Counted from the first letter of the stretch, positions 1 to 11,500 are shown. The stretch: 64,000 nt of DNA from Eutreptiella sp. 'Long Island Sound 2002' (GCA_964036045.1 OZ038387.1:17011420-17075419); one strand, 5' to 3'. The notes: generated by a model not told the origin, from the sequence alone. Translations and numbers: made by a program.

Positions 1-1480
1 AAAGGTAATGCTCTATACCGGATGAGATCAGATTCCACTTTAGCCAAGACTTCATCTCTGACTCTTTGTGCCCAAGAGGAGTGCGCTATTATATGTCCTA
101 AATATCTAAATATGGGGGGGCACACCAGGATGTCCTTGCCATTCCATCGGAGAACATTATGCAGTGGCACTTGTCTCTTTTGCGTGGTCGGTGGGGTTCT
201 GGCCCATTTATAGACCTCCATCTTGCCTGAATTGGTCTGAAATCCTAATATGAGGGACAGCTCTTGTACCCTTTTAAGCACCTATTGCATTTCATTGGGT
301 TCTTGGTGACAAATGCAATGTCATCCATATAAACAAAGAAGCTAGCATGGGCAAATTCTTTGGCAAGCATTGCGTGGAAGGCCTCATACACCAACACGAA
401 CAGGGATGGTGACAGGGGGCAGCCCTCTTTGATGCCCCTAGTTAGTGGAAACCGTAGTTTCCCATACTGAAACGTACTTAGGCTGTATATGGACTTGACC
501 ATGCGGCCCACATGTGGTGGTGCCCCTAATGCCTGTAGAGCCTACACAAGGCACACATGCGGGGTACTAGGAAAGGCTTTGGCATTGTCTAGAAGAGAGA
601 TGTAACTTCCTTCATGTCTCTCATGCAATTCCAAAAGGAGGTTCATGGCTTGCTGCGAAGTGGTGTAACTGGTACGACTACCCGCTTGAGTGTCAGACAG
701 TGCTGTATTTATGGGTTGTCGTATGGCATCCAAAAGGAGCCGGGCAAGTACGATGTAAATGCAGTTGGATATAACTATGGGCCTATAGTTCATGGCAAAA
801 GCCGTGTTGCCCTTCTTGTGTAGAAGAGAGAGCCTAGCTTCTAGCCAATGTGATGGGATTTCCCCTTTCTCCCATACGTCAGGGATGGCCTGATATAGAT
901 CCCATGGGAGTTCCTTGGAGAGCCACCTCAACAAGAGTGGGGAAATCTTGTCTGGTCCAGGGGCTTTCTTTTTGGGCTGCTTGATGACCTTACAAAATCG
1001 CTTCCATGTGAGGCTGCCTAGTTTAAACCCTTCTTGTGGGCGGATGATGTCCTTCATCATAGACATGGATTTGTCCTGATCCCATGGGGGTTCTCTAGAA
1101 AAATGGGGGAGGTGCCACCGCGTCGATCCCTCAGTTGGTTGTGGGCTAGAGGTCCTAAAAGGGGTGAGTAACCAAATTCTAAGTGATTGGAAGAAACTTT
1201 TCCCTTGGTGGTGCGCATTCCTACGAAATTGACGCAATGCTTTATGGGCGCCCCTCATTTCCTTGTCCCCCATGTACGCCACCCAGTCATGTAGCGTGTA
1301 TGGGGAGCGCGGGTTGGCACTACGTACTGCTTGTTCCCAGGGGTCGATTTCAAGCTCTTTCCTTGGATACTGCGGGACAAATTGTGCGATTTCATTGAGA
1401 ATCCTGTCGGCCCTTGCGACCAGAGCGCAGTCAGTGTGAGGGTGCGCCTTAGACCATTTGGTCATATGCCGTTTGAACTT
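1..1480 (-). pseudogene. LINE (non-LTR) retrotransposon reverse transcriptase, broken
   Basis: This is the reverse transcriptase core of a LINE, read right to left and cut by the window start. In order the minus strand shows a KKAPGPDKI fingers motif, a KKG...NYRPI block, a LLDNAKAF motif A, GIKEGCPLSPSLF (motif B), FVYMDDIAF (motif C, near 320-331) and, in another frame, a FRYLG thumb motif near 100-120. The reading frame is interrupted by an in-frame TAG at 542-544 and by a frameshift near 285-300, so the copy is dead. YMDD replaces the FADD box common in LINEs. Endonuclease remnants lie just upstream on the same strand. The family assignment is secure; the clade is not determined. Confidence 0.85.
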
Positions 1481-1554
1481 GTAAAAAAGGGACTGGGGCC
1501 AATGAGCGACAGACTCGAATCCCTGTGGAGGAGGGGGGCTCTCCTAGAGGGGGT

Positions 1555-2220
1555 TGTGGGCCACCATAGTAACCCCAAGGTGATCGCTACCATTAGAATA
1601 GTCCAAGGTTCATAGGGTCATCGGGATGCTCATCAGAGTTGTCTGGTAGTTGTGCGTACAAGTGGTCCAAACACTACGAATCAGGGTTGCCTACCACACT
1701 AATTTCACCCGTCGTAACCTCAAAGACCGCCCCATGTGCAATGACTGTGCTATCTGTAACATCATAGCAAACGGAGTAGTGTGTTTTCTTGGCGAACACT
1801 TGATGTGCCGTTTGGGGCACTTCTTAGATCGACCCATATTTGCCGAATTGCGCGGCGACCAACCTCACGGTGTCCAACCTCTAGCAAAAAGTGCAGTACC
1901 ACTTGAAACAAGGCAAGTCCTCCTTGTATCACGACACACCCCCTGGGCTTCGGTTGAGAAACTAGTTTTACCACGACGAAAAGCAAGTGTGCCCTAGACA
2001 AGAAATGGCCCAAGCTATGGCTTCGGTACAACCGTGGACGGTTGAGCTTAGCGACTGTGTCTCCACCCCCAACACCGGGCAACGCAGACTACCACCACTA
2101 TTGGAGTCCATTGATCTCTTGGGTCCTGGAGATGTGGTGTTTGGGTAGTACCGACTAACACCAGTAGAGAGGAGAAATAGGATCACGACATCCCATGGAC
2201 GGGTAACCAGCATCAAATCT
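1555..2220 (-). pseudogene. LINE AP-endonuclease remnant
   Basis: Directly upstream of the reverse transcriptase, the minus strand carries a short stretch ending YSNGSDHLGVTM (about 1570-1600). This matches the C-terminal SDH signature of the AP-type endonuclease of LINEs. Further upstream the frame is broken by stops and shifts, and the rest of the endonuclease cannot be read continuously. Position and strand fit one LINE ORF2 (endonuclease, then reverse transcriptase). The upstream limit is a guess. Confidence 0.45.
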
Positions 2221-2957
2221 TGAAGGGATTAGAGCACAAACTCAAAAAGCCGCCAATCGCACCACCAATCTCCATTTGGGTGGTTATGGAAACCAAGCAT
2301 GCACCGGTCGGTAGTACGGGAACATCTATTCAATTAGACGGCATGCACAACATACACATGTGTAGGGAGAAAGCAACTTGTGTAGTATCCGACCGGTCAG
2401 GTCATTGGACCAAATGGCGCAATGACCAATGGTCGGACAACCTTTGTTTGGCAGGTATATTGTGGCAATCTTGTTGCAAACCAATGTACAACGGCACCGG
2501 TTGACACAAATCGGAGGTCAGTTTGTCACTACTCTGGGGGCCTCCGGGAGAATAGCGGATGCACCGGGGGCAGACTTCTGAGTCCTAGTCCATTCCTCAG
2601 TGGAGACACTCAATGACTTTCTCCTCGAAATCAACCAAAGCGGGGATGTGAGATAGGCCACGGCCCATAGGAATGCGCGCCTCCCATGGAGAGGAGCCAC
2701 GGAACTTCCCCCACTGGATGACGACACCCGCTTGTATGAGTATAGCATCCCCCCGACCGACAGGAGCACTCTACTAGACCTGGTGAATGGCACACAAGAA
2801 ATCCCTCAATACATTGAGGTATCGCGTGTGGCGGACGTCTACCTACTACAAAAAGCCAACCCCAGGAGCACGGATGCAGTGTCCTCAGTTACGTGTCCCG
2901 AAGACCTGGAGGTCGAAATCATGGGTGCCTTGGAGGTAGAAGAAGCGGTACCCCGGG

Positions 2958-3490
2958 TTAGAAAGCAAGCCTTCTTGCCGCAAATTTTCGAACAAACAAT
3001 GCCACATCTGAGGTACCAACGTTGGTTAACTTCCGCCATGGTGCACCACTGCAGGAAATGGCAATGAAGTTGTTGGGATCAGGTGCCGCGTGAACCCTGG
3101 CCCTACATTGTTCACAAGCTGCCAACATGTGCCAATGTTGGTGGGCAGTGCTCGCATTCATGCCTCCACCGGCCCTGAGGAAGACGTACAAAGTGGCATC
3201 TTTGGTTACGTTGTAGTGACCTACGGTATCATGCATCTGCAGGGCTCGTAGAGTGCTAGGATAGACACCGTGTTGCCAATCTGTGGGGATACCCCAAACA
3301 TCAACGACCATCCGTTGCAAGTGGCCCATAGCAGTGTCCATGGTGATAGTGACAACCTGGGTGGATCGGGCCTCAGTTCGCAGAAATATGGGGAACTCTT
3401 TGTGCAGGGTTAGTGCAGAGGGCGTGTGTCTTACTATATGATCCGGGCTTTCTTGGAGACTATCGTTGCATGTAGGCCGGACCTCCCCAC
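2958..3490 (-). CDS. ubiquitin-like domain ORF, probably retroelement-associated
   Basis: The minus strand is open from about 3490 to the stop at 2958. Residues encoded by 3392-3162 line up with ubiquitin along its whole length: an IFLRT start (ubiquitin IFVKT), VTITMD, GIPTDWQ (ubiquitin GIPPDQQ), then YNVTKDATLYVFLRAGGG (ubiquitin YNIQKESTLHLVLRLRGG). The chain runs on past the GGG into a Cys/His stretch (HWHMLAACEQC), as in a ubiquitin-like fusion that could be cleaved after GG. The true start is unclear; the first ATG (3341) would cut off the first beta strand, so an upstream start or exon is likelier. Same strand as, and upstream of, the LINE endonuclease and reverse transcriptase, so it may be part of that element's first ORF (inference). 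A diverged host gene is the alternative. Confidence 0.55.
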
Positions 3491-4548
3491 ACGTAACATA
3501 GGCCTAGCGAGACACAAGCATATCACTGGTGATCCTGCACGAATGCCTGCACATGCCTGGGTCTGGGTAGTGCATTCTTCGAAATGCCTGAGAGGAGCTA
3601 GCGCAGGACCGGACCGAGCCCAGCTCTTCTACTACTCTGCGTGCTAGATGGGTGGGAATGCACATGTACTTGACCATCTTGTCACGGCCTTGATTGGGGC
3701 TGTTAAATTGGGATTACTGTAGTTCCCGTGTAGGCGACACGTACTGACATATTGTGCATTGGAGATCCTCATAACGTGCCGAGCACTTGGGGCAAGTTTG
3801 GGTTGTTGGGGCATCACAGTGTCGAACCGGTGTGTAGAACCCACACTGGATTCCTAGGGAAAAGAGGAAACCTAGTGGCTCACCCCCTTGAACTGTGTGA
3901 TTCAATTGGAAGAGGGGTGTATGATGCACCGCATCGTTGTATGGTGCACTCTCCGCGCCACAATGGCTGGTTCTACAGCCAGTACATCCTCCCTGAATTC
4001 TAACCCGGATGCACTAGTGTCTGAAGAAGTGTTATACATGAATCCTGCAATATCCATGAGATTGACGTGCGATTCTTGCGGACATGTGGGGGGGGGGGGG
4101 GTAGTGCCCTAGGCGTACCCTGGTAACCGTGAGTGTCTAATGTAGGGGTTTCTGCTCAACATCTGTGCACTTGACATCTTTGATGGGCTACCATGCAACA
4201 TTTAGATTTTCGTCCACCTTAAGCGCCTGAGGACATTAGTATCAAGCAGAGGACAGAGATGCCGTATCGGTTCACCAAGATGTAGAGACAGGGCTGGCTC
4301 ATGTAAGGAGTGTTTCGGCTCATACCAACATATTGTCTCGGAGTGCACGTTGTTTCAGCAAAAAAGCAAGTGTGTATCATGGACAGCAACGCGCAATGGT
4401 CATCTTGGAACCGGTGGTGAATTACCTGCTCGCGTCTAGGCACAGTCTTTTCTAAGCACCATGTCACCCGATAATGGAAGCCACTGATGATGGAAGCCAC
4501 TGTCCGTCTCTAGACCAGTGGGGTATTGTGTGGGGCATATAGCGAACT
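3491..4548. other. no supported gene; degenerate repeat DNA
   Basis: No reading frame here shows a domain I recognise. On the minus strand near 3750-3810 a CPKC...CTIC pair of cysteine knuckles occurs in a 71-residue frame and could be a decayed zinc ribbon. A run of 14 G lies at 4088-4101. The stretch sits between two retroelement remnants of opposite orientation. Confidence 0.4.
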
Positions 4549-5692
4549 TTGTTATTTATGCAAATAAAGCATGCCGAGGAGCCGCAGCAGACCACGGAGG
4601 TTTGGTACCACTTTGGACGGTTGCACCAGCTAGCATGGGACCTAGACTGTATGCACAGGGTCCTATGGAAAAAGCTACCCATCGGTAGCAAGTTGTGCCC
4701 CCTCTGCAACAAGCCGGAGGATCATGAGCACGTATTGTGTCACTGCTGGTAACCGCATATTTTTCTTTGTACCCTATGCAAGGCATTTGAGTTGTTGCGT
4801 CGGGAGGGGGGGTGATGTAGAGCAAGCTGCTTGCTCCTTGAAGAACCGGCTTTGTCGCTGCAGAGCACACAGGGCCTTGTACTTTGGGCGGTGCTCAAAC
4901 CACAGTGGGCTCTTAGGTGTGAGGTTTTAGGAGATGACCCCTTCCTTGGATGATTTTGTGGCGCCGTGGCTTGGGGTACTGAAGCTATGGAGGGCGGCAA
5001 AGAATCTTTCCCTATCCTGACCAGACCTCCAGCATTTGATGGAACTACTTTATTCGTGGTTTGTTGGGGGCATGTTCCAGCACAAGCGGCTAGAGTCGCA
5101 GGTTTTCCCAAAGCCGCGCCAGATAAATCCGGAGGATGCCAAAGAACAAAAATGGGGAAAATACAAAGATGGAGTAGTACAAAAACTCTCGGTTCTATCA
5201 AGGAAATTTAAAGAACGGTCCCCACAAAATTATGGGGCACCAGTCCCCATTCAAGAGCGCCATAGTGTCAACCGTGGGAAGCTCCTGGGGGGTGCTTTGC
5301 GCTTTGCAAGCGCTACGGGGGGGAGGGGGGGATGATTGGTAGTCGTATTGGACTCAGAGCATGTACACAAGGGGATTGCCGAGTGGTCCCCCAAGTGAAA
5401 ACGACACGGATAGCAAGTGAAGTCACAAGAAATTGGACATCGAGACCAGTGGGATTCCATCTCGCACCTGTGCCAAGAGGCGGGGGCACAGGTGAAGATT
5501 GTGTTGACGCCCTCGCATTTGGGCGTGGCAAGCAATGATAATGCGGATGCATTTGTAGAAGAGGGTAGTTTGAGGCACCCGGGAGAACCCCGGAAAGCAA
5601 AAGGTCCATGTATGTACAGTACAGGTGCACCCAAAAGCTGGGCGGACCTGAGGACCTGGCAATGTACAGCCATAACATGTGTTGTACGCTAG
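4549..5692 (+). pseudogene. LINE 3' end: zinc knuckle plus RNase H, broken
   Basis: The plus strand reads W(KK)LPIGSKLCPLC..PEDHEHVLCHC at 4660-4750, the typical zf-RVT zinc-binding region downstream of a LINE reverse transcriptase. At 5340-5590 it reads an RNase H domain: VVLDSEHVHKGIAEW (the TDS-type active-site aspartate), then IVLTPSHLGVASNDNADAF (PSH and the final catalytic aspartate). Two in-frame stops, TGA and TAG, interrupt the RNase H where the family has tryptophans. The element runs opposite to the LINE at 1-1480, so this is a second copy or an inverted insertion. Its reverse transcriptase is not visible upstream. Confidence 0.7.
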
Positions 5693-6250
5693 TGCACTCC
5701 ATCTACCACGCCCATTGGGCAATCACCCATTGGATACGCGTGGTGGGTACAGGTGCAATGTGTGGTGTGTGGTGTGGTAAGATGTCATGGGGTGTGTGGG
5801 CAGCAATAGGAAGAGTTACCCCCCCCGTCCTTCATACAACGGTGCAGTCAATCTACCACGCCCATGGGCATTCGGTCAATGACTATGGGTGGCGGTGTAA
5901 GCACGGCCACAATAGCAAGCACAAAGCAAGCATTGTAAAGGATACTTGCCGCAACACAAGTCCGAGGGCTCCCAAGGGTCGAGGCGTACCTCTGATCGCG
6001 AGAGCACAAAGGCAAATCTGTAGAAACAAGGGTCATCCTTCCCTTGTGACATCATGGCGGGAAGAAAATTGCTCTGCAGGGGGGGGTGACATGAACGCCC
6101 ATTTTCCAACCCCCCCCCTCCTTGGCCGCCGTGCCGGAACCATAGTTACAGAGTGCCAGCGGGGGTGGTACTTTTGTTTAAGGGTACGATGACCCCTGGT
6201 CACTTCCGGCTGCCATGCGCCCCACCCAGGCCTTACCGCGGCACCATGGA
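5693..6250. repeat. intergenic, short direct repeat
   Basis: A 15-base word (ATCTACCACGCCCAT) occurs at 5701-5715 and again at 5851-5865, 150 bases apart in the same orientation, with weaker similarity around it. C runs occur near 5820 and 6110. No gene is supported. Confidence 0.5.
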
Positions 6251-6260
6251 GATTGGCGTC

Positions 6261-7388
6261 TCAATCGGAAGCCGACCCTGATGAGTCATCGGAATCAAAG
6301 CTTGAGCTATTGCTAGAATCAGAGCTGGAGTCATTGCTGGAATCAGAGCTGGAATCAGAGGAGTCCGAGCTGCTGGAGGAGTTGGAACTAGAAGTAGAAG
6401 AGGAGGTAGCATCAGGGCAAGTCACAAAAGGAACGTAATCTGCATCGGTACCACGTGATGGTGGTGCATATTCGTGGTCCTGCAAGCAATCAGGACACAA
6501 CCAGGGTCCAACAAGAACTTCGGACAAAGGGGGCTGGCAGCACAATTCATACTTTTGCGACACATCAAAAGAAAATGGACCACATTCCTTGGGCAGGTAA
6601 AATGGCAGCACACTGCTCGTGACGCATTTCAGTTGGCCTGTTACCACTGTGGCATCACTGTACGGTGCAGTTTTATGCAAGCGTAAGCTCATGACCACAG
6701 GCAGCTTTGTGAACGTGCTGCTGCTAAATTCCAAGCATGCATGGTCATCCCAGAACACAACGATGTGCCGGCGATGCAGTGCTGTGGTGATTGCACGTTT
6801 CACTAGTTCGTTTGAAAAATGCCCATCCACGTGCCATTCATCCGAAGCCCTTGCAAACCTGCGACCCAAAACGGCTGCACTGGGTTTATGCACGGCAGCG
6901 ACGGCGCTACTACTACGCTTAGCTGCAACACAGTGGCGCACAGTGGCCTCTAATATCTTGAAACAATGCCCAATTCGCTCCTCAACACGGCGCGCAGCAT
7001 TCTGCCACGTAGCTGTGTGTGACCTAACAACTTCCTCGGTGTCCCTCGCCCGACCCACAGCACTCTCCGTAGGTCCCGAAGAGTACACACTAGGAAGCAT
7101 TGCTGAAATTGCAGTGCGAATGCGTGCAAGCAACTGAGGCAAGGGCAGTGATTCTTTCAAAGACGAAACTTCATTGCCTCGGGCAGCATGCAAAATGTGA
7201 TCCAAAGCACCGGTGGCACTAATACCTTGGTCACTAGCAATTGACTCTACAAAGGAAACCAGAGTTTCTTCATGGGACAGGTACTGTGGGGATGGATCAG
7301 GCAAAGTGCCCATGACAGGACAAATGCGTTCCGTAGGGGGGTTGAAGGAATTGGGGTTGCTCCTCGGTGAAGCAAAAAAGCGCTCCAA
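6261..7388 (-). CDS. hypothetical protein, PHD-like CPDC motif and Ser/Asp tail
   Basis: A 375-residue minus-strand frame. Residues 1-160 are featureless. Residues 180-240 (FARASDEWHVDGHFSNELV, then RRHIVVFWDDHACLEF) look folded and have an aspartate pair after a beta strand. Around 290-315, CCQPPLSEVL..PWLCPDC resembles the last half of a PHD finger (W-x-C-P-x-C). The final 50 residues are almost only Ser, Asp and Asn. The frame upstream (7400-7600) is open in another frame and Cys-rich (ACTYIKPVDGQCV..CCICIPGRAC), suggesting that the protein once began further upstream, through a frameshift or an intron. I do not recognise the family; a transposon-encoded protein is possible from the neighbourhood. 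Confidence 0.5.
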   Translation of the reverse strand: MERFFASPRSNPNSFNPPTERICPVMGTLPDPSPQYLSHEETLVSFVESIASDQGISATGALDHILHAARGNEVSSLKESLPLPQLLARIRTAISAMLPSVYSSGPTESAVGRARDTEEVVRSHTATWQNAARRVEERIGHCFKILEATVRHCVAAKRSSSAVAAVHKPSAAVLGRRFARASDEWHVDGHFSNELVKRAITTALHRRHIVVFWDDHACLEFSSSTFTKLPVVMSLRLHKTAPYSDATVVTGQLKCVTSSVLPFYLPKECGPFSFDVSQKYELCCQPPLSEVLVGPWLCPDCLQDHEYAPPSRGTDADYVPFVTCPDATSSSTSSSNSSSSSDSSDSSSDSSNDSSSDSSNSSSFDSDDSSGSASD

Positions 7389-7639
7389 AGTTGCAGTGGG
7401 AGTTGCGAGGGCCGCAACAGGTCATCAAAGCGCTCCACACATGCACGTCCTGGTATGCATATGCAGCAATGTTCGGCAGTTCCATTCACACATTGTCCAT
7501 CGACGGGCTTGATGTATGTACAGGCTTGCCAACCTTCTCTGACTGGTTCCTTGCTTAGCCTTATTTTGTCGGCCAAGACCTCTAGCCTACATTCCACAGT
7601 ACTGAGGCAGCCACAGTTTCACCTGAGGACCCTGCTCTG

Positions 7640-7799
7640 AGGCTGACACCCAATCGGCCATAGGTCAATGGGTTACCTGGTGCTGAAGGTGGGAGTTGAC
7701 AGGGGGGGAAGGAAGGTACAGCTCTGTTAACATACCAAGATCAACTTGGGCAGGCATTCCTGTGCCATGAGCAGTATGAGGGTGGCGTGAAAAAAATAG
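7640..7799. other. no gene seen
   Basis: Intergenic DNA between the Ser-tail ORF and the SINE-like copies. Nothing is recognised. Confidence 0.4.
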
Positions 7800-7925
7800 G
7801 CAAGAGAGAAAGAGCTGCCGGCGCCATCGTCTACACGCCCCCAGGCATCGAACCTACGCCCTCCGGGACGAAGCCCCCCTACACTTCCGGTATGCTACGC
7901 TACCGATGTGGTTAAGTAACCTGTT
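7800..7925 (-). repeat. SINE-like tRNA-derived copy A
   Basis: Read on the minus strand, this copy has an A-box-like GGTAGCGTAGCATACC and, about 50 bases on, a perfect B box (GGTTCGATGCC, GGTTCGANNCC type). The cloverleaf does not close: the T stem has a mismatch and no 7-bp acceptor is found. It is therefore a tRNA-derived repeat or decayed tRNA, not a tRNA gene. It shares words with the copy at 7985-8115. Confidence 0.4.
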
Positions 7926-7984
7926 TCATACCCACCACTCTGTACTGTGAATTCTACACCGCCGGTACTAGTGTTCTGAGTCGT

Positions 7985-8115
7985 TGCCACACCAAGAGCA
8001 GCAGATATTCATGAGCTGCTGGCGCTTCCACGGTTCGCGACGGCCCGTGATGACGAAGCGCACTGCGGGGCCGGGCCCCTGTGCACTTTCAGGTATGCTC
8101 GCACCTTAAACTAGA
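7985..8115 (-). repeat. SINE-like tRNA-derived copy B (diverged)
   Basis: On the minus strand this shares GCATACC(G/T)GAA.GTG, CTTCGTC and GCGCC(G/A)GCAGCTC with copy A in the same order. Its B-box region has decayed. A separate B-box match lies on the minus strand at about 8176-8186 inside otherwise unassigned DNA. Confidence 0.35.
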
Positions 8116-8390
8116 CAAGTCAAAACTAAACATCCCCAAGATCCTGGGACATTCGGCGGTTCCCAACCCTCCCCGGGTTTCGAACCACCCTATGCGGAAT
8201 GGAAGAGCGGTGCATGATTGACTACACTGCAACGATTATTTGCAATGCCGCACGGTTAGCCCCTTGGGTAAGCCCCCATCTGGCAAAGGGTACAATGCCA
8301 ACCGCGGCCCCTGGCTATCTTGAGCTGCGCGGCCGTCTTTTCCGGGTGGAACTTACATCGGTACTGAATTCCAGGTCTGTGGGCCCATTA

Positions 8391-8409
8391 GAGAGAGAGA
8401 GAGAGAGAG
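8391..8409. repeat. GA dinucleotide microsatellite
   Basis: About nine GA units in tandem. A run of 12 G follows at 8546-8557. Confidence 0.85.
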
Positions 8410-8559
8410 TTCTGCAGACTCGTTTCGTTGGGGGGAGGCAAGAGAAGACACAGGGGAGGGGATTGGCGAGTCCGCTTCCATGACATCCTCGGACTCTGCC
8501 TCGGAGTCATACTCAAACAGCCTGCGCACCGGATCAAGGAGTTGTGGGGGGGGGGGGAT

Positions 8560-11500
8560 AATCACCCAATGTCTTTTTTTCGGGAGTCTCAGGCCGAGGT
8601 TGTGGACCCTGTGCTCTAAGGACCCCTAGAAGGCAAGGGTCATGTAGCGATGCGAACGGGGAAGTGTGAACCCCTCGCAACCAGCATTACCATGCAGCCA
8701 CGGACCATTTGGCTTGGCCCCAATACGCCAAATATATGTAGCAACTGGGCCACGTGGCCTGGCTCCGATACAGCAGGGGATGTGTCATGTGTTTGGGGCT
8801 CTTTGGGGGGGAAGTTAGTCTAAAAGTAGCGCATAGTGTGTGCAGTGCAAGGGTTCCCTGTGGACCCCCATGGACCCCCCCAAATTCTTGGACTACCTCC
8901 TCATAGGCAAAAAACCCCACCCCCAAGCCCCGACTCCTTGCCTTTTTTTGCCCTTATCACGGTGTTTGTCGACCTCCTATTGGGCCACTTTGCTTCTTTG
9001 ATTTATTTACACTCGTTATGTATCCCATCAATCATGCATGCGTGTTTCGCGCTTTCCTAGAATTGAGGACATGAGTGGTTTGCACTATAAAAGGGCACCC
9101 CAACCTCGGCATGCCGGTGATACAACCTGCAACTTGTATCACTGTTGATGAAACAACGCAGCACGGAAGATGACCCAGGAGATGAGGTTGAGGTTTGTGC
9201 CTTGTGGCGTCCAAAGCATCCCACCACACTTTGTGGTGAATCTAATGCGCACTATTGTGCCGAGTGTATTGACCTAGACAGTTGTGGGGACAAGATTGTT
9301 TATTAGGCACAACATGTCACATGTGTTGAAGTACTACCTACACATACATAGTCTCTTGTGGCTCACAGACAAGCAGGATGTACCAACGCTTGACTACATG
9401 CGCCCAGTCAGGCGCCGGCCAATGGAGCAATATGCTTGTAAAATGCCGTGACAACCCCAAAACTTGCAAACCATATCTTTTACTCCCCCTACATCTAACC
9501 TCACCAAAATGACCACCGTTCTCCTACGACCTGCTCGTGGCACTGTCAGCTTGCCTCGTTAGTAAATGTCACCCCCTTGCACAATCAACTCATCACCATC
9601 ACCATTTGCAGCTCGGCGTTATGGTCATCATGGGCGAAAAACCCCAAACATACCTAGTGCAAGGCAGTTGCTTGAAGTGAAAACTTATCTTGATGCACAA
9701 ACCTGAGGGTTTTAGAGCAACTAGCCACCAAAGCTTGGCTCCTGTCGCTCGTGCCACCTGGTGTGGAAACAATGTATGCCTGCCCCACAGGAGGGTGTCT
9801 CCTTACCGAAAAACTACTGTCTCGTTGCCACAAAATAAAGTGTTTCTCCTACATCTGTCAAAGACTTTGTTTTGATCCATGCGATGGTATGCTGGAGGGG
9901 GTAGAGCACCACGAGCACCCGTGAGATCCCACCTTCCCCATGCATTTCATTACCTGATTCAAGTGTTGATTGCCTATTTGTACTACATAAGGATGGCTGG
10001 AAAGGGGCTTCATTTGTCATACCCATCGTGGTAATTTCGGCGCCTAAGGGGGCGTTTCTGCACAGCACGCACACAGCACACAGCACACGCACAGTAGACG
10101 CACAGCGCCCAACAGTTAAATAGCTTTTCCGTGGCCACCGTGAACAACCACCCACCACCAAGGAACGATACGTCCACGGGCCAAACAAAAACAGCAGATT
10201 TAGATAGAAAACTGACAGCATTCTGGCATTTCCAGTGTGACACCTATTTTGTTTTAACTCATTATCTGAGTTTTTGGAGTGAATAGGAACCTGGGGCAGT
10301 CCGTTGTCTGGGAACACAGTGGTTACTGCGGTCACCGTGGCCATCGGGTAAAACGCGTCCAAAAGAGCCTACCTTTCGCACAGCCCATGCTCAGCGCGCG
10401 CTGCGGCCCCTAAAGCCTGCACTCCTGTCCAAAATGGACTACTTCATAACCGAGTATTGCACTTTGTTGCCTGAATCCAAGGATATCGCTCTGCACGCAT
10501 GTTGGCTGAAAAATCATTCGAGTGGACTGTGGTCTACAACTACCCCCACCCCTGTTCAAGTAACAGTAAATGGCCAGAAATTGAAAGGACCAATGCCCAC
10601 CGTTGCTTGGACAAAGGCTTTGCAAGCGCACTGCATTGTGCATGGTTCATGCATACTGGTGGCAAAGGGCTCGCGGCAAAGAACAGAGAAGGCTAAAACA
10701 ATAATACAGTGTGAAGTGGCCCGTTGTCCTGAGAATGCTTGTTCAGCAAAGCACATCATGCACCAAAAGGACACGGAGGCCACCTGTGCGTGTCTGTATG
10801 TATGCGCGCGTGGGTAAGAGAGAGAGACATCAGGGGGGGCGTGTCTGTGTGCGCACAGACAATGCAATGTGTGCAACGACGTTGACCTAAGCTTCGCTAC
10901 AGTATCATTGAGGTGCTCCTGAATATTGACATCGATGGAGCTTACCTTGAAGGCAGAATCCAATGAAGCATGCCACTGATCTTGCAGTTATGTGGGACAC
11001 AACTCTGCAGTCCTGACAGGGCTTCAGGGTGTTATGAAAAAAAACCAGGCTTGAGACTCAGAGTAAGGCCGCAGACAATGCAGATAATGGCACACATGAG
11101 CCATAGAAAGAGGTTTCCCAGGGCTCGGGTGTGCTTTCCTTTGCAGATAATTTGGCTGTACATAGGCCGTTAATAACAAGAAGCGATGCAAAGCAGTCTC
11201 AGCCAGTACAACTTCGTTGTTATCAACCTGTGCACCCGTGGTAAGAGGCTATGGCAAGCTCTTGTGCAGCTTTCGTATTTCGCTTCCAGTGACCAATACA
11301 CAATCTCGGCTCAGCTGGATGGGCTTCTGTGTAGAGTTGTGCAAAGGAGTGCGGGACTCAAGCAAGGCCGATCTCTGAGTCCGTGTGATGGCCAAAGGGG
11401 GAGGGGGACCGAGGAACAGAACAGCCACAGGTGGCAGGGTGAGCGCTGGTTGGCTGGGTCAACACACAGCGTGTACCAAATATGCACGCAGTGTGCATGC

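Noticed and set aside
6253-6438. Glu/Ser/Leu-rich plus-strand frame
   Set aside because: It is the reverse strand of the serine codons in the 6261-7388 gene.
7846-7920. tRNA gene on the minus strand
   Set aside because: The B box is perfect but the acceptor and anticodon stems do not pair; treated as a tRNA-derived repeat.
9814-10362. 182-codon minus-strand frame
   Set aside because: No domain, no splice-linked neighbour, and it includes a simple CACAG repeat.
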